From positions 1 through 18,814 of the forward strand of contig CAKZUM010000287.1 of NCBI GenBank assembly GCA_937921525.1: a stretch of 18,814 bases of DNA, given 5' to 3'. This DNA is from an uncultured Saprospiraceae bacterium. Lineage in GTDB: Bacteria > Bacteroidota > Bacteroidia > Chitinophagales > Saprospiraceae. Both the position numbers and the translations under genes were made by a program. Under the pieces are notes generated by a model. That model made no database searches. It was given only the letters and a program-made list of their open reading frames with translations, and was not told the DNA's origin. Position 1 is the stretch's first letter. Each line of letters starts with the position of its first letter. Below, piece after piece: positions 16,207 to 18,814 of the stretch.

Positions 16207-16378
16207 TATTGAAGTTGTTTAAAAATGTATTACTGTATTATTTGCAAGTCATTGGTTCCTAGGATCTTCAGCTTTTTTGATTCCCGTAGCTAAGGCTACG
16301 AAAATCAAAAAGAGCTTCGCCCTAGAAACCAAGCACTTACAACTAATATCAGACTACATTCTTAAACAACTTCATTAT
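16207..16378. repeat. 172-bp imperfect palindrome
   Basis: The two halves are reverse complements along their length, centred on a TAAG loop at 16291-16294. Perfect blocks include CGTAGC/GCTACG at the centre, a TTTTTGATT/AATCAAAAA block, and GAAGTTGTTTAA (16210-16221) pairing with TTAAACAACTTC (16362-16373) at the outer edge. I estimate about 75-80 percent pairing. Non-coding. It could be a degenerate miniature transposable element or a large transcribed stem-loop. Confidence 0.75.
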
Positions 16379-16477
16379 CAAAGTAGGGAACGAGGGATAA
16401 ATAAAATTTACCATTTAAAATGTAAAAGTTATTTGTGCGTCGTTCCTAAATGCCTCACCATTAATGTTTTTTTGTCT

Positions 16478-17359
16478 TTATTGTGGTACTACAATCATTT
16501 GTTTTGACAGTTGATGTGTGCCACTACTTAAGGTATAAGTATAGGTACCTGCAACTGTTAACTGCTCTGTATCAATGAGAATATTATTGAGACCATTTGA
16601 CGCTCGAAAACGTTCTTCATATATAGAACGTCCGTAAGTGTCTGTAATGGTTAATAGTACCCATTCAGCAGTAGAAAAGGATGCTTTTATTGTGGTATTT
16701 TTGTAAAATGGATTAGGATGGTTCTGAAATAAACGCATCCCATTTTGGGCTTGTAAAAAGGTGGTAGTAGTAGTATTTCCTGGGACTACAATTTCCCCAT
16801 CTATTACTTCTACATCTAGTATGGTAGAAGTCGCGTCAACCGCTTCGATCAAAGCTGGTTCATTGGTAAAAGCAATAGAAGATGTAGTTCCTTCTTCTCC
16901 AATCACTTCAAATCTTAACACAAGTATTTCTGTTGAATCTGCTACATCTATTCCCGTTAAGGAATTATCGAACCATATAACAATTAATTTTCCTTCTGTA
17001 ATATCTTCTACTCCTATACCATCCGCAGTAAATTGAGGCAAGGCTTCGGTAAAACTGTGCACCTCTTTAAACGCTAAAACAGTTGTATCCCAATTAACAG
17101 AAAACTGCAAAGAGAAAATATTATCAAAGCCTGTTATTTGTAATGGAACATCTATAGTTTCTCCTTTATTCGCCGTATTATTACTAGCAATAAGTGTAAT
17201 TTGTGCAGTAGTATCGACTGTACTCATAGAAATGAGCCCAATACAAAAGAGTACACTTATTGTTTTATTAAAATATGTATTATCCTTATTTAGATAATAC
17301 TGTGCTAATACATTCACTCTTTCCAAAAACTGGAAAGCATATGGGATACTTAATTTCAA
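16478..17359 (-). CDS. Secreted single-cohesin protein with type A T9SS sorting domain
   Basis: Predicted secreted or surface protein of 293 residues. A hydrophobic signal core (about 33-46, TISVLFCIGLISM) ends near TTAQ (50-53), but it is preceded by an unusually long 32-residue leader; an internal GTG at residue 15 would shorten it. Residues about 54-192 form a cohesin-like beta-sandwich (GETIDVPLQITGFDNIFSLQFSVNWDTTVLAF...KLIVIWFDN...LVLRFEVIG), closest by eye to the first module of the adhesin and lacking the cysteine pair of the later modules. A Thr-rich linker (NTTTTT) leads to a C-terminal domain (about 208-293) starting RLFQNHPNPFYKNTTIKASF, with ITDTYGRSIYEERF and AGTYTYTLSSG near the end. 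That is a type A T9SS (Por secretion) domain, usually cleaved and linked to surface polysaccharide. Partner and function are unknown. Confidence 0.85.
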   Translation of the reverse strand: MKLSIPYAFQFLERVNVLAQYYLNKDNTYFNKTISVLFCIGLISMSTVDTTAQITLIASNNTANKGETIDVPLQITGFDNIFSLQFSVNWDTTVLAFKEVHSFTEALPQFTADGIGVEDITEGKLIVIWFDNSLTGIDVADSTEILVLRFEVIGEEGTTSSIAFTNEPALIEAVDATSTILDVEVIDGEIVVPGNTTTTTFLQAQNGMRLFQNHPNPFYKNTTIKASFSTAEWVLLTITDTYGRSIYEERFRASNGLNNILIDTEQLTVAGTYTYTLSSGTHQLSKQMIVVPQ

Positions 17360-17934
17360 TGTAAATGGGTTTTGTGTTCTTTATAGCCTCCATAGTGCTC
17401 TTTTGTTGCAATATCCTATACGGAATAATATGCGAGTAGGTTCTTACTAACTAGATTTTAGTTCGCTAAAGGACACGAAAAAAATAGATTTAAGATAATT
17501 TAGTAAGAAAATCAGCTTATTCAGAAACGAGATTCCCTGCGCATTATAAACGATAATGCTTAAAGTGAACTACAAATAACAGATTATATTCTTGATGAAT
17601 TTGGGTTTAATACCCCAATGGAAAGAATGTAAAAAGGCAAGAATTGCCATAGATATGGCTATTAGGATGCTATAGTTCATGGGAATTTCAAAATTTATTT
17701 TGGATTATATATCAACAAATATAATAGAAAATATTTGTCATAAGCAAGGTAGGGCTTAATTAGTTAGCTGGATTGCTAATTAATAGCAAAAACTTATATA
17801 GTATTATCTTTAATTAATTCTATTAAAAAGAAAGTGCTTGACTATTTCATAATCAAACACATTATAACTTACCAATCGCAAAGCGGCAGTCTTCTAAATT
17901 TAGTTCTGTTAGCTATATTCTTAGGAATGGTATA
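17360..17934. other. 575-bp intergenic region, no gene seen
   Basis: This AT-rich stretch lies between the response regulator stop and the single-cohesin gene start, both on the minus strand. I found no frame worth calling. It contains two small perfect stems, GCCATA/TATGGC (17646-17659) and TTAATTAG/CTAATTAA (17756-17783). The promoter of the cohesin gene should lie here, but no TAnnTTTG match was found on the minus strand. Confidence 0.5.
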
Positions 17935-18597
17935 TTAATAAATTAAACTATGGTCGTAGGCTACTCTGATTAAACCTGCAGTATTGCTTACATTTAGTTT
18001 TCTCATAATATTCTTTCTATGCACGCTAACCGTTTGATCGCTAATAAAAAGTTCTTTAGCAATTTCTTTATTACTTAAAGCGGAACCAATTAATTGTAAA
18101 ATCTCTAGCTCTCGCTTAGTTAATTTATGTTTTCTAACAAATTTATCATCAAATTTAGCATCTGTCCGCTTGACAATAATTTTGTTATTTGAAAAAGAAA
18201 TCCCCTTTCCCATATAAACTTTATCCAGCATGACTTCCTTAATCGCATTAATCACTTCTTCTTTTCCATACTGCTTGAGTATGTAGCCGTCCATACCAGC
18301 TTTTAATACTGTTTTGACGATTTTTGTATCATCGTACATAGTTAATGCAATTACTTTTAAGGAACTATTCCAAGCTTTGATTTGGGTAAAAGCCTCTAAG
18401 CCATCAATGCCAGGCATATTCAAATCTAGTAAAACAACATGCGGTTGCGCAGATTTTAATATTCTAATTAGTTCTCGACCTGAAGCTGCCAGTGCTACCA
18501 CTTCCAGATTTAGCTCCTTCTCATCTTCCAGTATTTTTTTAAGTCCTTGCTGAAATAATAAGTGATCATCAGCAATGACAATGCGTATGCTATGCAT
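17935..18597 (-). CDS. NarL/FixJ-family response regulator (REC + LuxR-type HTH)
   Basis: Two-component transcription regulator of 220 residues, normal for the family. The receiver domain (about 4-120) has the acidic pair Asp10-Asp11, phosphoacceptor Asp58 in VVLLDLNMPG, Thr86 in IALTMYDD and Lys107 in DGYILKQ, all as expected for an active receiver. A LuxR-type helix-turn-helix (about 158-218) carries LTKRELEILQLIGSALSNKEIAKELFISDQTVSVHRKNIMRKL. Phosphorylation by a histidine kinase, probably of the HisKA_3 type, would enable dimeric DNA binding; no kinase gene is in the window. It lies about 575 bp upstream of the single-cohesin gene on the same strand, so control of the neighbouring surface genes is possible but unproven. 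ATG 18597 begins MHSIRIVIADD directly at the first receiver strand. Confidence 0.93.
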   Translation of the reverse strand: MHSIRIVIADDHLLFQQGLKKILEDEKELNLEVVALAASGRELIRILKSAQPHVVLLDLNMPGIDGLEAFTQIKAWNSSLKVIALTMYDDTKIVKTVLKAGMDGYILKQYGKEEVINAIKEVMLDKVYMGKGISFSNNKIIVKRTDAKFDDKFVRKHKLTKRELEILQLIGSALSNKEIAKELFISDQTVSVHRKNIMRKLNVSNTAGLIRVAYDHSLIY

Positions 18598-18673
18598 GGG
18601 ACGTCAAGTTGTATGTTATGGGATTCGGTACAAGGTAAAAAGTTTTTTTACTAAAGTAAAGTATTAGTTTACC

Positions 18674-18813
18674 CACACTACTGGACATTTTAAAGAGCAG
18701 AGAGTAGAGACAGATTTCGTTTAAAAAATGACGAAATTTCGTTGTTTTCTAATCGAAATACGTCTCTACTCTCTCTTCTCTGCTCTCTGTTCTAAACAAT
18801 GTCCAGTAGTGTG
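18674..18813. repeat. 140-bp palindrome with perfect 16-bp terminal inverted repeats (copy B)
   Basis: CACACTACTGGACATT at 18674-18689 is repeated exactly in inverted orientation at 18798-18813. Between them, arms rich in AGAGCAGAGAGTAGAGAC and GTCTCTACTCTCTC pair across a centre near 18741, where ACGAAATTTCGT (18730-18741) is itself palindromic. No coding capacity. The size and sharp inverted ends resemble a miniature inverted-repeat element. The core is shared with the repeat at 10087-10173, but that copy lacks the 16-bp ends. One base of the window follows, so no target duplication can be assessed. Confidence 0.75.
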
Positions 18814-18814
18814 A

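Larger units (their letters stand above)
15926..16477. other. 552-bp intergenic region upstream of the adhesin
   Basis: This lies between the adhesin start and the stop of the single-cohesin gene, both on the minus strand. It holds a candidate adhesin promoter (15968-16000) and a 172-bp palindrome (16207-16378). The rest (16010-16200, 16380-16477) is AT-rich and shows no frame with recognisable similarity. The long gap suggests the adhesin has its own promoter. Confidence 0.6.

Noticed and set aside
16277..16507. A 76-codon plus-strand open frame
   Set aside because: It starts with TTG inside the 172-bp palindrome and its product resembles nothing; the frame follows from the repeat.

Overview
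The window looks like a chromosomal segment of an AT-rich member of the Bacteroidota, most likely from the Saprospiria or a close relative. This is inferred from three things: a PorP/SprF-type protein paired with a giant SprB-repeat adhesin, two different type IX secretion (T9SS) sorting domains, and TAnnTTTG-like -7 promoter elements. No phylogenetic marker was compared, so the class-level placement is tentative.

Layout. Positions 1-402 hold a palindromic repeat and a promoter-like site ahead of a small hotdog-fold acyl-CoA thioesterase gene (+). A perfect hairpin separates it from a convergent rel/spoT gene (-) for a bifunctional (p)ppGpp synthetase/hydrolase. A tRNA-Leu(UAG) with its own terminator follows. 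Next comes the conserved protein-quality cluster tig, clpP, clpX (+): ribosome-associated chaperone, protease and unfoldase. Downstream is a lipoprotein (+) with the M48 metallopeptidase fold whose zinc ligands all appear to be substituted.

The second half, on the minus strand, is a cell-surface module. Read in transcription order, a single-cohesin secreted protein with a type A T9SS sorting domain (17359-16478) comes first. After a 552-bp gap with a 172-bp palindrome comes a 1915-residue adhesin (15925-10178). It has a signal peptide, seven cohesin-like modules, an acidic Ca-binding-type linker, about eight SprB repeats and a CHU_C-type (type B) C-terminal domain. After a 138-bp spacer comes porP/sprF (10039-9092), the expected outer-membrane partner for a type B cargo. 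A NarL/FixJ response regulator (18597-17935) lies farther upstream on the same strand.

The main points of interest are: recent triplication of cohesin modules inside the adhesin, with a unique G8/C8 homopolymer; conserved cysteine pairs in six of the seven modules; the M48 pseudo-peptidase; and at least five sizeable palindromic intergenic elements, one family of which occurs both inside the adhesin-porP operon and at the window's right end.
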